Assembly (NCBI RefSeq): GCF_014839805.1
Contig: NC_051131.1
Span: 14,806,913-14,870,912 of the forward strand
Direction: 5' to 3'
Source of the DNA: Manduca sexta
Taxonomy: Eukaryota > Arthropoda > Insecta > Lepidoptera > Sphingidae
Length of the DNA: 64,000 bases
Below the pieces are notes generated by a model. That model was not told where the DNA came from. It saw only the letters and a program-made list of their open reading frames with translations, and ran no database searches. Positions 28,501 to 39,663 of this stretch are shown here, one piece after another; the stretch's first letter is position 1; each line of letters opens with the position of its first letter. The translations under genes were made by a program, and so were the position numbers.

Positions 28501-31500
28501 TCAAACGTATCACGACTGAATCCCATACATTACACATAATGGACACCCTCATCAGGCGACGCACGCGCAGAGTGCCGACCTCGCACACTCGGCAAACAGG
28601 AAGCTACGCGGTCGCGCTGTATTTGGCAGAACGCGTCACTTATTTGTTAACCGGGCTTGTATTTTGGATAGTTTATGGATACTTGGATAAATACGACAGG
28701 TTATGCACAAGAACGAACACTGATGTATTGTTTTTAAGACCATGAGGAAAATATTATACCAAATTGTTTTCAAACAACCTGTACCCATTGTGACGCTATT
28801 GCCGACAATTACCTAAACCTATATTACGTGTAAATAATACACCTAATACTTAATATTCATTCCCTTCCTATATAAGACGATTCCAGTTGTATCGTGAATC
28901 CGTGATAGTCCATGGCAGGTAGTCATTTATTAAATAATCCACAGCGCATTCGCCGGAATGGTCGGTTATTGATGTGTTTTGATATTTCGCCATCACCTTT
29001 TTCAGTTGCCTTTTCAATAAGTTGGCAGTACCTGTATGATGAGCGGCCTGAACGCGTGGATGCTCTCGTCGGCCACGTGCGACGGGAACGCCTCCAGGTC
29101 GAAGTCGATAATGGCGCACTTGGAGGAGTTGCAGTAGTTTGATACCTGCAAACATACACAATACATGTCGCTGGTTGGCCATTCAAGACATGTTCTGCCT
29201 TTCGGTTCACGTATGTGGCTCAATACCTATTAAGCAATTTGGCAGTTATAAGTAGAATGCAAATTGTGAATACTAGAGTTTCTGATACGCAACAAATTCC
29301 ATCGAATAAATATAATAATGAAATGGAAAGAACAGATGGTTATAGTACAAGTTGCGTCTATAAGCTTCAATTGTCTTCGTGTTTACGTCCGTGTTGTGAC
29401 TTACCGTCATTTCGGACAATAATCTAGTCTCGAGTAAACATGTCCATTGTATCATAAACATATTTTTGATAGAGGGAATGGATCTGGAGACCTCGACTGT
29501 TTACACAGCGGAAGCATTCCGCAATACCAATCTGGCATTCACTTGTTTAAAATATCAGTTACCACCTGTCCAGTCACCACAGACAGGCCATATCAGAACA
29601 TTTGAGGCAAATAACAATGATATTCATTAGCAGACTTCCATTACCTAACTACGATCATTGTATTTTTTGTGACTGAATCATTAAGTGGTATGTATGACTA
29701 ATCTTATACAACAACGTAGTAATTTACTATTACTGACTGTATATACATCAACTTATTAAGTAATTGTGGTTGCGTTGTTAATTTTAAAGAGGCGGGATGA
29801 GGAGGAAGGAAAATCCTGCGAAGGTTGCGGTTGCATGCATTTGCGCACCCTGCGACCTGCGATATTAGGGAATGAGAGTCGAATGGCGGGGTTTTAGTCG
29901 GTAGGACGGTTTATACCGGCGAGTCCGGCAGAAATCCGTAAACGGATTTCCCCGTGTTAAAAAACACAGGGTTCCAGCAAATACACCGAACGTAGTAAAG
30001 CCACTTCACTCTGGCTCTCTGTAAGATAATGGTACAGCTCAAGTCGACAGCGTTATTTTAAAAAGTGACCACATTGGCTACTTAATGGCATTATATTAGA
30101 CGGCTTTTAAGATGCGATTGAATAGCTATATGAGTTTGTCTATTTTCTGCCACGCAATGTCTTCATCTGTGCCAGAAATAGGATAATGAAAATAACAGTG
30201 TTTAAAAACTGTGCACTCACCACAGCCAAGGAATACGGTTTTAACCCTATATTGTACAGCAGCAGCGTGTAGGGTAGGTGTGCGGCGGCACGCACAAAGC
30301 CGACGGCGGGCGCGTGCGCATCGCCGCGCGCATACGTCACGAGCGCGGGCACGGTGGTGTTGTGCCACGGCTCCGCGCCCGCCAATCCCACCAGCCGCTC
30401 GTACCGCTCCTCCTGCACCAGGATGCTCTCCTCCACATCGCGCAGGTTCTCCTGCGCCAGAGACACCTGTTTTGTTTTTATGTATGTTAACATATCTGTT
30501 AGTCAATGTAAATATAACAGTGGAAATGGAATTAGCCGGCCAGAAGTTAGTTTCTTCATAATGATTTCTTAAAAAACCGCGATAAAATCCGTTTAAATAG
30601 TTTTTAGTTTTTATTTCAATGTTAGTTTCTTCACTTTGTTCTTAGCTACATCGCATCTGAATGAGGCCTGCAGGCCACACTTAGGTTTGAGGCCTATTAT
30701 GGCGTGAAATAACTTCCGACTGGCCAAATTAAAACCGTAAAAAATATAATGTAAGCGATGATTATCTACTCGAAGTAGGCGCTTAAACCCTTTCAATCCG
30801 AACCCTTCACTCTCTCTTCTACACAAAATTATGCAAATAAATTATGGCTGACTTATATGACTACACCGATCATATTATATTCTCATATAAAATCAATTAA
30901 TAATTGTCATCAAATCAACGGATGAAATCAACTAGTTTTTAAATAAGTTAGTTTTATTGATAGTGTTAAGAAACAGTTTCAATAACGAAAACGACTAGTT
31001 TCGGTGTTACAGTGGGCATTCCGAGTGACGCCCAAGGCTCAGATCATAAAAAAGGCGCCAGGGACCCTAGATTGCGCCACGGGCATCGACTTAAACATGA
31101 CCATCGCAATAAATATTTGCTAACAATTATATTTTTATGACTTTAAAAAAGGAAGGCCGGAAAAGGGGTCTTTTTTGCATGGGGCGAAACCCGAATGGCT
31201 AAACCTGGCCCTGATTGTAACGAGAGCAAGTTACCGGAATTAAAATTAGCCAATGTGTCGCGTCAAATATCACCAAAACCTGTTCAACTGTCTCTGAATT
31301 TACTGGTAACAAACGTCCAAATAGTTTTCACAAATTTCCACATTTATATTAATAAGAAGTAAGATACAAAGTTTTTCAACATTTTTGGTTATGGGCTCCG
31401 ATCAAGTGATTTTAATTTGATTACCAGGCGATGTGGCTGGTTAACCCGTCTCCCACCTATTCTCCGCGCCTGCCTCGTGCACACTTAACTCTCAAACCGA

Positions 31501-34132
31501 GAGTTCCGTGAAATGAACTCTACTCTTCGACCTTAACCCGTCGCCATGCGCTCTTGTTATATGAAACAGTTTTTATGCTTCTCTACGGCCTTGATGTAAC
31601 GAACATGATTTATGCGTTGTTACACATTTTTTGTCAACAACACGACATGCCGGATTGAACGAGACGTATTTTACGACGATAACCATCGGCGGCCTTGTTC
31701 TCACGGTTATAATTTAATTATAACAATGTTAGTAGATAAAATAGTCTGTTCACAATGGCCATATATCCTGGAAAATAGAATGTTGAAATAAAATTACCTT
31801 TTCCAGAAGGTAGACTCTACATAAAAGTATATATATCGGCGCAAGATTCCCGTCTGACAGCTCGCATGAAGAAATTCTACTTTTTACAATTATTTGCAAA
31901 TACGGCGGTAGTCTGATATAAAAATTGCTTACTATAACCTGTGAAAGGGTTGTTTGCTGTCATCGGGAGCATTGCTCATTGCTGACAAAGCTCGACCAGT
32001 GAGCATCTCTGCCACCTGGTATTCATAAAAGCCGTAACGCTGACATTATCGCTGTTTGTAAGTAAAATATAAGTTTATTTGATTCGGGAAAATTTAAGTT
32101 AAATTTCATACCCCTTATACCGAAATTTAAAGGATTAAATTTTGTTGATTTTTTACAGGATTATAAGCATTATTTATGTGTTAGAATTTATATGACAAAT
32201 ATTTAATATAAGTAAAGAACAAAAATGAATCAAATAGTCTATTCCTATCGTCTAACAAAGGCACAGTTTCAAGGCTTTCCGAAGTTTTAGTCTCTAAAAG
32301 GGTAGACAAATAGCTATAGGTAGGTATAAATGGATATCATAATAATGAGTCGCCTTATATGTCACCTCATTGTGACACCTAAGTGAGGCTATTCTAATCT
32401 TTATTTTCGACAGATTACCACGTTGATTTTCTGCAAGGCACTACACGGTAGTATTATTGTTAGTGATGAAACTTTAGCCATTAGTCCTAATCTTTCCTCT
32501 TTAGTGTATACACATTAATTGTCCAATTCCAGACAATTTTTGCGATTGTGCGGTTGTTACTTGTTAGTTTGTCAGGTTGTTAACCTGTCATGTAACTCAT
32601 TATTACGAAATTTACTTTTATACAATAATAAAAGCGATTGTGGAAGTAATAATTATATTAAAACAAGTTTTATAAATTAATCAATACATTGACCATGACA
32701 TTTATTCTGTTATTCTGTTCAGTAAAAACAAATATTAGTATGCATATTGCATACATTTGTGTATATAATAGTACAGTATGGATTTAATTTTTTTTTCATA
32801 AAATATTTTGGGTGAGCAAAAAATATTGATTAGACATCTAGGTATTTGGGAGTCATAGTCCAAATTATTCTTGGTTACTGCACTACAAGTAAAGTCTAGA
32901 CAGACTCAATATACAACTAAGTCAAAAAATGTCTACTACTGTCTTCAAAGTAATGTTACATGGAAATAAAACCAGGGAAGCTGGAAAAAGTAGTTGTGTG
33001 CAAATAATTACAAACATATTGGTTTAAAACCTCATAAAGTTAAAAATAACTATCAACTAAACTGAGTGAATTCATTCCCAATAGTTCTACAATAAAAACA
33101 GCAATCATTGTGAGTCATTAACTATTGTTATAGAATGGAAATAACAAGTTGATAACAGATTCACACCATTGTATTGTGGCATTCATCAAGATGAATCTTA
33201 TTGCTCTTAACTTATTACACTGCTTTGTTTTTATTTATCTTCAAGATGGTTTATTGTTACAAATATGTCAGTACATAATTATAATATACATACATCTCAA
33301 AGGTAAAAGTTTTTTTACAGTTTATAATGTTTTGGTAACAATGCAGTTGATAAATGATGTATTTTTTTAAATTAAGTTTGGAAAATATTTTTTAAGAAGT
33401 AACAAAAATATTGATGGTGTATAAACAGACCAGCCCTCACATTTTCATAATAGGCGATTGTGGAGTTTATTTAAACTTCTACTAATACTCACAATAAACA
33501 TATAGTGAATGTTGTCTATAAGGGATTTTTGATCTGACATTAAGACATTTTTTGTGACATACAAACATTAACCGTTATGTTAAATGGAAAGAACATGCAA
33601 CATGTTGTTGCACAACTAATATATTAATAGTTATTAATTAGGTTGATATCACATAACATGTGTTAGATGAACCGTTCCCTTGTGAACTAAGATCAATACA
33701 TTGAATTATTATAATGTTGTTTCCTTACATTGAGTTACATTAATTATTATTACAACAATAATTTGATACCTAATTAGTTTAAAGCTAAAACTAGTAAAAT
33801 ATATATAAAATATACAATCAACTGATATACAAAATATTTTAATGTATTGGTACAGTACTGATAGTGAATGGTGTCAATGTCCTACACTTACAAAATATTT
33901 AAAATGCCACGGCGCATTATTTGGCGCCACTTCTCCGACCGGTGCCAATCCTATTAAACAAGTGTAAATATTTCAAATACAGAAATCAAAATACCTGGAA
34001 GTCCTTTATGTGCTGGTGGGTCTGCGAGACGATGCTCTGGATCGACTGCGGCGGCTGAGAGTGGAACACTATCAGGAATATGCTTATTGCAAATACAGAT
34101 GTTGAGAACACAAGAAAACTTTTTGTTTTCAT
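22545..34132 (-). CDS. Type II membrane protein of DUF1647-like family
   Basis: Five exons, 5' to 3': 34132-33995, 30466-30221, 29145-29032, 23308-22990 and 22774-22545 (TGA). They give 348 residues with every junction in phase. Residues 5-22 (SFLVFSTSVFAISIFLIVF) form a signal anchor after MKTK, so the bulk should face the secretory lumen. The core reads VPALVTYARG, then YTLLLYNIGLKPYSLAVV, NYCNSSKCAIIDFDLEAFP, HAFRPLIIQHALSRVGGVIF and, later, LWIQCALTQDCIMPIG and KPQYRYSGCHGQDASALSIV. This 'lvt..., YdlGL, C...DF...yP, a.kPLii, vl...g.v.' pattern is that of DUF1647 and related glycosyltransferase-like proteins of invertebrates. No enzyme activity is established. The last 25 residues are Ala/Pro-rich and look unstructured. 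Large introns (23309-29031, 30467-33994) contain repeats. The family call is from motif memory; the exon structure is the firmer part. Confidence 0.82.
24845..25560 (-). mobile_element. (TAA)n-flanked retroelement fragment, possibly Dong/R4-like
   Basis: A roughly 650-bp GC-rich block begins after ATAATAATAATAA (about 24850-24890) and ends in ATAATAATAATAAA (about 25545-25559), inside an intron of the DUF1647-like gene. Minus-strand frames are open in pieces (for example 25435-25055 and 25547-25272) but give no domain I recognise. Dong, an R4-clade LINE first described in the silkworm, inserts into TAA microsatellites, so a truncated Dong-like or dependent element is the best guess. Insertion into TAA repeats is seen directly; the clade is inference. 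Confidence 0.5.
25570..25790. mobile_element. Lepidopteran RTE-type LINE/SINE 3' tail
   Basis: Contains 'gcccactgctgagcacgg', 'ggccttagtccaccacgc', 'ggtagacttcacacacct', 'tgcaggtttcctcacgat' and 'gttttccttcaacgttaa' in that order. I recognise this as the tail of an RTE-like element present in thousands of copies in moths and butterflies. It follows the (TAA)n-flanked element directly. Truncated, non-coding. Confidence 0.75.
26690..26870. repeat. Interspersed repeat fragment (ctgcaccttctagtaagc type)
   Basis: Shares order and wording with the copies at 14.25 and 17.06 kb: a 'gtactgcaccttctagtaag' segment, then 'gatggggtccag', then 'cgatacaatcatgcc'. Worn, intronic. Confidence 0.4.
27283..27400 (+). 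repeat. Dispersed repeat, copy 1 (accgacttcaaaaaaagg type)
   Basis: Begins 'taaccgacttcaaaaaaa', then 'ggaggaggttatcaattc', a T-run, then 'agaactcgctcatttatg' and 'aaccgatttg'. It is nearly identical to 49803-49905 over the first 35 bases and the region after the T-run. This repeat is abundant in Lepidoptera and probably derives from a non-LTR element end. Confidence 0.7.
29785..29995. repeat. Unclassified interspersed repeat in an intron of the DUF1647-like gene
   Basis: Purine-rich start (gcgggatgaggaggaagg), then 'ggggttttagtcggtagg', 'ggcgagtccggcag' and 'ccccgtgttaaaaaacac'. The wording resembles a common lepidopteran repeat. No coding potential. Confidence 0.45.
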
Positions 34133-35202
34133 TTTGTACACATTATCGTAATATCGCACTCACTCCTGACATTATACCACCGCTACAGTCCTAAGCCAAG
34201 TGTTACCGGGTCACACTGTTACGCCTACATCATATTTTAATTGTTCTTTCATAAAATAAAAGAAATCAATATCAATGACACGAACATCGCAAGCAACACG
34301 CATCCGTCGTTATATACGCATCGTGCCGCGCCGGTAGCGTATATTATTGCTATTAGTATAAAACAATATTTTATTATTAAATCGACAAATACCTTAAAAA
34401 TGGTATAATTTATTTCATTACTGTATTATTTGAAAATTTATTATCTGGAAACTGAGAACGCGTCCACTTCGATCGTTAATCGTTTTGCGGCTGTTTGACA
34501 GTTGTCAACTGTCTGTCAAATGTCAATGTGATAACAGTGATGAATTTACAGGCAAGTGGCAACCACAGACATTTTTCTTGTAGTGAATTTTCCGTACAAG
34601 ACAACATATCGGGATTTTGCTAAAATTTGTGTCATAGGTTACAATCTTGATAAGAAAACTAATAAACTGTTTTCCAAAACTGTAAATAGAAGGAAGTATA
34701 ATTATGCTTTAATTAATAGATTTATTGCAGAATATGATTTTTTTTACAGAAACATCAGTAAAAAAATATTTCTTTTATGAGATTTATATATATGAAACTC
34801 AACATCTCTCAAAAAGGATGGTGTTGAAAACCACAAGGATATTTTCGATTTCAAACTATTTCGAGTTAAACAATTTCTCGTGTTCACGTCACTAACGTAA
34901 ACTGTCATTTGTCAATGACTTAGTTTTGACATGTTGTGTTCCGAAATCGAAATTGAATATGAATGTAAATTGTTGCATTAATTTGTTTCTGTTTCACTTT
35001 AACTTGTAATTTTTGTAATTAAGTTTTGCGCGATGTTATTCAGTTATGTTAAAAGTGACGTATTCGCAGAAATTGACTCACAATAATATCAGTTTCTTTT
35101 CATCTTGGTTCTAGGAGCAAAATTGGCTCCGGTAATGGTATAAATTGTCGTTATAATTGTATTAATACATTATATAACAAAAACAATAATAAACCGGTGC
35201 AA
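34133..35202. promoter_or_regulatory. Shared intergenic region between the DUF1647-like gene and CNPPD1
   Basis: Divergent start codons at 34132 (minus) and 35203 (plus) leave 1,070 bp. It should carry both 5' UTRs and promoters. The frame at 34556-34780 begins with GTG, has no ATG at that position and resembles nothing, so I do not count it as a gene. Promoter role inferred from arrangement. Confidence 0.4.
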
Positions 35203-38200
35203 ATGATGTCCAGTATATCAAAGAGACGGAGGGAAGGTTCGCGGTCCAAGATCAAGGTAAAAAGGGGTCACGTCGTGGCACATAGCTTGGAACTGTGTCA
35301 GCGTGACCAAAGAACTGTAATCATAATGAGTTAATAATATAAAAACATAAAACTGCAGTTCGTGCCTCACGTAGGTTTATATAACAGCATTAATGCGTCG
35401 GCAGCCAACACCTGTTGCTAGCGGCGCGGACACGGTGCTGTCTCGGCGCGAATACGGCGTGGCTTTGTAGCCCACACGATGCCTTCGATACAGAATTACT
35501 CACCAATATTCGAATCCATTATATACCTAACAACATTCAGGATTCAGATAAACAATAAAGGATATTAAACTGTAAACATAGAAAAAATCACAAAGGGCAA
35601 AATGTGTCAAGGTCATGTTATCAAAACAAATCCACTACTTATACAATGCACTAATTATACTCATACATACGAAGTTTTAATGTTGTATTCATATTGCCTT
35701 TATACATATCATTAATTTGTATGAACAATACTGTCAAGTTAAAAAATACTATAATGAGAATAGGAGTTTGTCAGATGTTTGACATATCTGTCTTACTCGT
35801 GAAGGTATACGACTTGTATGGACTATTCTGCCCATTGCGCTTCCTATATCAGTTACTAGAAGAATATATTAGAAAATTTAAAGTTCAGTTCTTACATGTT
35901 TTTTGAGAGGGTTGTGCATCCATATAGTAATTAATAATTTATTTATTACTTATTTTGAGAGTATATGAATGAACTGCTCTAAATAACAATAAAAAAACCA
36001 ATGGTATTTTTTTCTCTGTATCATGTACTGTAGTTTATTATACCTTCAATTGATTTTGATAATAGCGACACCAGAATTTCTTGCTTGTTCTCTGGTGAGC
36101 ACTGCTTTCTGAACTGTTGATAGAGGTAATTTTGATAGAATCCAAATAATGTATCATATTATTTAGATTAAAATAATCTACTTGGGATTTAAACTAACAA
36201 AATGTTAGAGTTGAACATACAAAGAATAGTACATTAAATATAGTGTGAACATGTATCCTTATTAGTGGTAATATTTATCCTTATTTACAAGGATAATCCA
36301 CAGCCTGTTCACCACAAGAATATTTCAACCACTTACACAATGTTGTGAGTACATCTCCCGAAGAGACAGATTGAGTTTCAATTACCATTTCCGCAATCTT
36401 TGCAAATATATATTTATACTTAATTCTTGCCTTTGTATACATTTACGTTATTAAATTTAAAAAATAATACAATAACAATTAACAGATTAATGGTTGTGGT
36501 TTACATGGAAGCTTGTTTGTCTAAGCAAACAAAGCAATATAAATTTTATTTTATTTCCAGAGCATGGGTGACCATAAAGAGTTTCTGAGAAGAATTACCA
36601 AGACATTGTACTATGGACAGCTGCCGACTTTGCCATGCCTGAGCCTACCTGTTACTGGTATTTATGCCATTACACATATTATGTAGACTGGAAGGATCAA
36701 GACCATGATTGACATCTCTAAGTAATTATGATGCATCAGCAATGTTCATGCTTGATTTATTTTTCTGGAATAGGTACTAGACCCAGAGAATGCTGGTGCA
36801 TTGACACCATAGATAAAAAAATGCGAAATCATTTAAATTATCAACACAAGTTCCTAAAAAATATGTTTTTTATCTCAGAAATTTCGTGCGCGGCGTGGTC
36901 GTCGGCGCAGCGCGGGCGATCGTTGCGGCGCCTGCGCGCGGACGCGGCGGCGGGCATCGCGCGCTCGGCGTGCGTGTCGCCGTGCGCGCTGGTGCTGGCG
37001 CTGCTGTACCTCGAGCGGCTCAACAGCTGCAACCCTGACTACATCGCCGCTGCCGAACCCGCGGACCTCTTCCTCGTCTCTTTGGTGGGATGATTTGCCT
37101 GTGTAGATATAAATAGTGATCATTTGCCACGATTATTTGTCGTACATGTTCAAGGTTTTAATAATTCAAATAATATTACCCAAAATTCTCAGATGATAAT
37201 TAAATAAACACACATAAGTGAGTACTGAGTAGTGACACAAGATATTTTAAATGGCATAGAAGTAACAATAATCAGTGGGCCTACCATCATCTCTTATTCC
37301 GACTCAGTTCAGGACCTAAACTGAACTGGTTCGCTATTTCGTACCATGATGTCAAACACGACCAATATACGTCACCGCCTAATCAAGTTCAATATTGAAT
37401 CGGAATCTACTATCATTCGTTCTGTGTCGTACCATTATGTACAATTGAACCTAAACTGAGTCGGCTATCTGTCAAAATAAACGATTCAAAACAAGTTAAT
37501 ATTTTTGTGCCTGGATTGGTCTTGTTTGTTATAAAACACAAAAAATGAGCAATATCTGTTTTAAAATGTAATAGTGTTGCAGCATATTGTGTGCTCTTAG
37601 AAAGTATAAGTGGCCACTTGTGATTTGCGTTTGGGCAAAAACACTCGAAAATTCTCTAGCTTAGGAAGTTTTGTTGTATACCGTTGCCAATGATTTATTT
37701 TGGAATAAATTTTCCCATAATTTCTCCTATTGAGTATAATTAACTCTTCGACGGGACAACTCATTGTAAATTATAAAACAAAGGGCACTTAAATCACCTT
37801 ATTTCTTAAAGTTATATCTTTAGAATTGTTTTTTTTTTCACAGTTTAATAATTAGTTAAAAATGCATTGGAACTTGCACGCATACTTACGCCATTATTTA
37901 TTACACAACACAAATGTAAAAAACTTTAATCACAACACAGTTTAACACTCCAATAATTTAAAACATAAACAATAACCGCGCAACTCGACACTTTTGTCAA
38001 AAGCGAGAGGTGCGTTTTTAACTCGAAACAGAAATTTAAATTTAGTTTTATAATAATACATACGATAAAATGTTTTCACCTAAATCAAGGTATTAAATTA
38101 AGTTTATAGCGAGTTAATACCCGCCTTTCAATTAATTTATTAACAGTATGTATATATTAGTCATTTTTAATTTATTTGCTTTTAACAAAATAAACAGTAA

Positions 38201-39663
38201 CTTATCGGGAAATTACTAACTAAGGTTTCGGAACGCAAAACTCGAAGTATTGAACAAGCGAAACACACTTATACAGTGCGTATAGGGCTATCCCTTTTTA
38301 ATTTGTTGTGTAGTCAACAGACCAGAGACAAATTTCATTCACTCATCCACCGAGTTCCGACTCAAATGCGATAGTGAGTTAATGACATGATGGTACGAAA
38401 TTACCCGATTCAGTTTAGGAACCTATATTGAACTGAATCAATACTGAGTCGTTCGATAAAAGATGATGGTAGGCCCTCTGTCATACTTACACTCCTAAAA
38501 CACACAAACCTAAAATAAATTGCCACTCTCACACAGAAAACTCATGATCCATCTATAAAAAAAAACTATAATTTTTTTTTTTGAAGATGGTTGGGAACAA
38601 ATTCTTGCAAGATGACGGCGAAGACGACGACGTGTTCTGCTCTGAGTGGGCTGCGTCCGGCGGGATCGAACTCAAACAGCTCAAAAAACTCGAAGTGGAA
38701 TTTCTTAATGCTATAGTAAGTGTTCATAGAGTCACATTTAACACACAGCTCGAAATATCTGCTGAGTAAATAAATTTTTCAACCATTGATATAGAATATT
38801 TTACGAAGAATCCAATGTAAAGTGTAACATTTATGTATACCACATTGAGCATGGAGAAAGAAATTATAACATTGTTTAGATTTACATTTTAAGCCTAATG
38901 TACAAATTGGATGTACACATACTAATTTGAATTACTATAATTGTTACAGGACTGGAATGTATTTGTGAGTGATAAATCGTTTGAAGCGGGGCTGGAGTGG
39001 CTGGAGCGGCAGGTGGCGTTACGGCAAGCGCGCCTGCGCGGTTTCTTTACGTATTCGGACCTAGCGGCCGCGAGCGACGCCGCGGGACTCGCAGACCTGG
39101 CCGCCGCCGTGTCCCGCACTTGGCTCGCGCTCACCGCCGGCTACCTCGTCAGCGTCGTCGCCTTCCTCACCTCCACGCTGCTCATGTCACACGCCTGGCT
39201 GCCCGCCTTGCAACTCGTCACCTCCAGAACAACCACTGCCCTCCAAACACATGTCCTAACCCAAGATCACCAGCCCAAGCTGTTTGTGAACACTACCATA
39301 GACCCTGCCACAGAACAACTCCTTGAGGACACGTTGGCGATTAGTGCTATCAAATGCTGCTCCAAGTGGACACAGTACCAGGAAGCTACAACCACCAAGC
39401 GCAGTTGGAACGACGCGGTAATTGTGCAAGAGTGGAAACTGGAGCCGTGGTGGTCACGAACATCGGTGCTCAATTGGCTATATCAGAGCTCGCTCATCAA
39501 CCCCATGCAACGGTGGCTGGACAAACTGAACCAGTACGCGGACCTGTTCCGGGGTGAGGTGATGAAGAACTCGTCAGGAGAGCAGGTGTGCGGAGTACGG
39601 GGCCGCTGCCACTGGCCGCAGCTCGGCCGGCTCAGCGTGCTCGCCGCCGTGTCCGACCGGTAG
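35203..39663 (+). CDS. CNPPD1: Cyclin Pas1/PHO80 domain-containing protein 1 (CNPPD1)
   Basis: Five exons: 35203-35256, 36561-36657, 36879-37084, 38587-38715 and 38950-39663 (TAG). They give 399 residues, close to the roughly 410 of human CNPPD1. Key text: HKEFLRRITKTLYYG, then the cyclin-box core with SPCALVLALLYLERLNSCNP, DLFLVSL / MVGNKFLQDDGEDDDVF, LKKLEVEFLNAIDWNVFVS and LEWLERQVALRQARLRGFFT. A hydrophobic stretch (WLALTAGYLVSVVAFLTST) follows. The cyclin-like fold is of the PHO80/Pas1 type. The protein's partner kinase and role are not established in animals. The first exon (MMSSISKRRREGSRSKIK) is the weakest part: it is in phase and has a good donor, but an internal ATG at 36564 is an alternative start. 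The donor after exon 3 is GTGGGA, slightly weak. Intron 3 carries a 1.2-kb inverted-repeat element. Confidence 0.9.
37277..38476. mobile_element. 1.2-kb element with long terminal inverted repeats in CNPPD1 intron 3
   Basis: The left end reads GGGCCTACCATCATCT (37277 onward) and the right end is its exact reverse complement (to 38476). Imperfect complementarity continues for roughly 80-95 bases, including 'CGACTCAGT', 'TCCTAAACTGAA' and 'TTTCGTACCATSATGTCA' on both sides. The motif GTACCATNATGT appears a third time near 37430. The interior is AT-rich with no long open frame, so this is a non-autonomous DNA-transposon (MITE-like) copy. I could not settle a target-site duplication: flanks are ATCAGT and TCTGTC. 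Superfamily unknown. Confidence 0.75.

Noticed and set aside
28437..28745. A 102-residue frame in an intron of the DUF1647-like gene
   Set aside because: No recognisable domain, weak start context, and intronic on the opposite strand.
34556..34780. A 74-residue frame between the DUF1647-like gene and CNPPD1
   Set aside because: It starts at GTG, not ATG, is AT-biased and resembles nothing. It lies in the shared promoter region.
37277..38476. A piggyBac or Harbinger assignment for the CNPPD1 intron element
   Set aside because: Neither TTAA nor TWA duplication is present at the visible ends.
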